9,016 bases of DNA from Sulfitobacter sp. (GTDB lineage Bacteria; Pseudomonadota; Alphaproteobacteria; Rhodobacterales; Rhodobacteraceae). Both the position numbers and the translations under genes were made by a program. Location of the stretch: assembly GCA_024636405.1 (NCBI GenBank), contig JAGXHC010000104.1, positions 1 to 9,016 of the forward strand, in the 5' to 3' direction. Below are positions 8,513 through 9,016 of the stretch, in pieces (within the stretch, counting starts at the first letter, position 1; every line of letters starts with the position of its first letter). The notes under the pieces are model-generated. The model ran no database searches. It was not told the origin of the DNA and saw only the letters and a list, made by a program, of their open reading frames with translations.

Positions 8513-9016
8513 TCAGTTCAATGCTTCGGCGGTCTGGGTGGCCTGTTCGGCCGCCTCCAGTGCCGTGTCGTAATTGTCCACCAAGGCGCTGACAGAGGGC
8601 CCGATCATATCCAGCACCAGCGCCGGATAGACACCCAGCAGCAGCGTCATCACCACCAGCGGCGCAAAGATCCAGCGTTCGCGCGTCGTCATGTCGGTGA
8701 TCGCCTTCAGGCTTTCCTTGATCAGATCGCCCATCACCACCCGGCGGTAAAGCCAAAGCGCATAGGCCGCGCTGAAGATCACGCCGGTCGTTGCGACCAG
8801 TGCCACCCAGGTATTGACCTGAAACACGGCCACCAGCGTCAGGAATTCACCCACAAAGCCCGATGTGCCCGGCAGGCCGACATTGGCCATGGTGAAAAAC
8901 ATGAAAATCATCGCATAGGCCGGCATCCGGTTCACCAGACCACCGTAGGCGTCGATCTCGCGGGTGTGCATCCGGTCATAGATCACGCCCACGCACAAAA
9001 ACAGCGCGCCAGAGAT
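8513..9016 (-). CDS. nuoM: NADH-quinone oxidoreductase subunit M (complex I), C-terminal part
   Basis: The last 167 residues of NuoM, running off the right edge of the window; the N-terminal two thirds lie outside. NuoM is one of the three antiporter-like proton-pumping subunits of complex I. The visible part begins in a hydrophobic helix followed by [17 protein letters not shown], the family's conserved loop. The segment [12 protein letters not shown] comes next; its Glu (codon 8846-8848) corresponds to the essential Glu407 known in E. coli NuoM. Three further hydrophobic helices follow, then a hydrophilic Ala/Glu/Thr-rich tail ending in TAEALN. The frame is open to the edge, so any internal TTG or GTG near 8998 is not the true start. 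The stop at 8513-8515 is followed at once by the nuoN ribosome site, so the two genes are clearly in one operon. Confidence 0.96.
   Translation of the reverse strand: MSGALFLCVGVIYDRMHTREIDAYGGLVNRMPAYAMIFMFFTMANVGLPGTSGFVGEFLTLVAVFQVNTWVALVATTGVIFSAAYALWLYRRVVMGDLIKESLKAITDMTTRERWIFAPLVVMTLLLGVYPALVLDMIGPSVSALVDNYDTALEAAEQATQTAEALN

Overview
The window is about 60% GC, densely coded chromosomal DNA. It looks like a Rhodobacterales (Roseobacter-type) alphaproteobacterium. The grounds are the end of a complex I (nuo) operon followed on the same strand by birA, coaX and rnj, a biotin ligase without a DNA-binding domain, a type III pantothenate kinase, RNase J, and an alphaproteobacterial style of codon use. 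This placement rests on my recognition of the protein families, and the genus cannot be fixed from the sequence.

Layout. Plus strand, left part: the end of an unidentified gene (to 209), then a small glycosyltransferase (211-1155) starting 1 nt after it, a 144-nt gap with a plausible promoter and a leader hairpin, a RhlE-like DEAD-box RNA helicase with a long Asn/Arg/Asp/Gly-rich disordered tail (1300-3030), a strong intrinsic terminator (3072-3099), and a small exported cysteine-containing protein of unknown function (3161-3787). Minus strand, right part, read from 9016 leftwards: nuoM (partial), nuoN, birA, coaX and rnj, with gaps of 13, 53, 17 and 1 nt. They look like one transcription unit. 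The two blocks converge at 3788-3805, where overlapping inverted repeats cover both stop codons.

How the genes work together. NuoM and NuoN are proton-pumping membrane subunits of NADH:quinone oxidoreductase. BirA attaches biotin to acyl-CoA carboxylases and CoaX makes 4'-phosphopantothenate for coenzyme A, so the pair serves acyl-CoA metabolism. RNase J and the helicase are both RNA-processing enzymes, but they sit in opposite units and a functional link is only inferred.

No RNA genes, mobile elements, CRISPR arrays or prophage genes were seen. No gap exceeds 144 nt. Most of the window is core housekeeping sequence. The parts least explained are the helicase tail, the helicase leader, the exported protein and the convergent inverted repeats. 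I found no clear evidence for a wholly new system.
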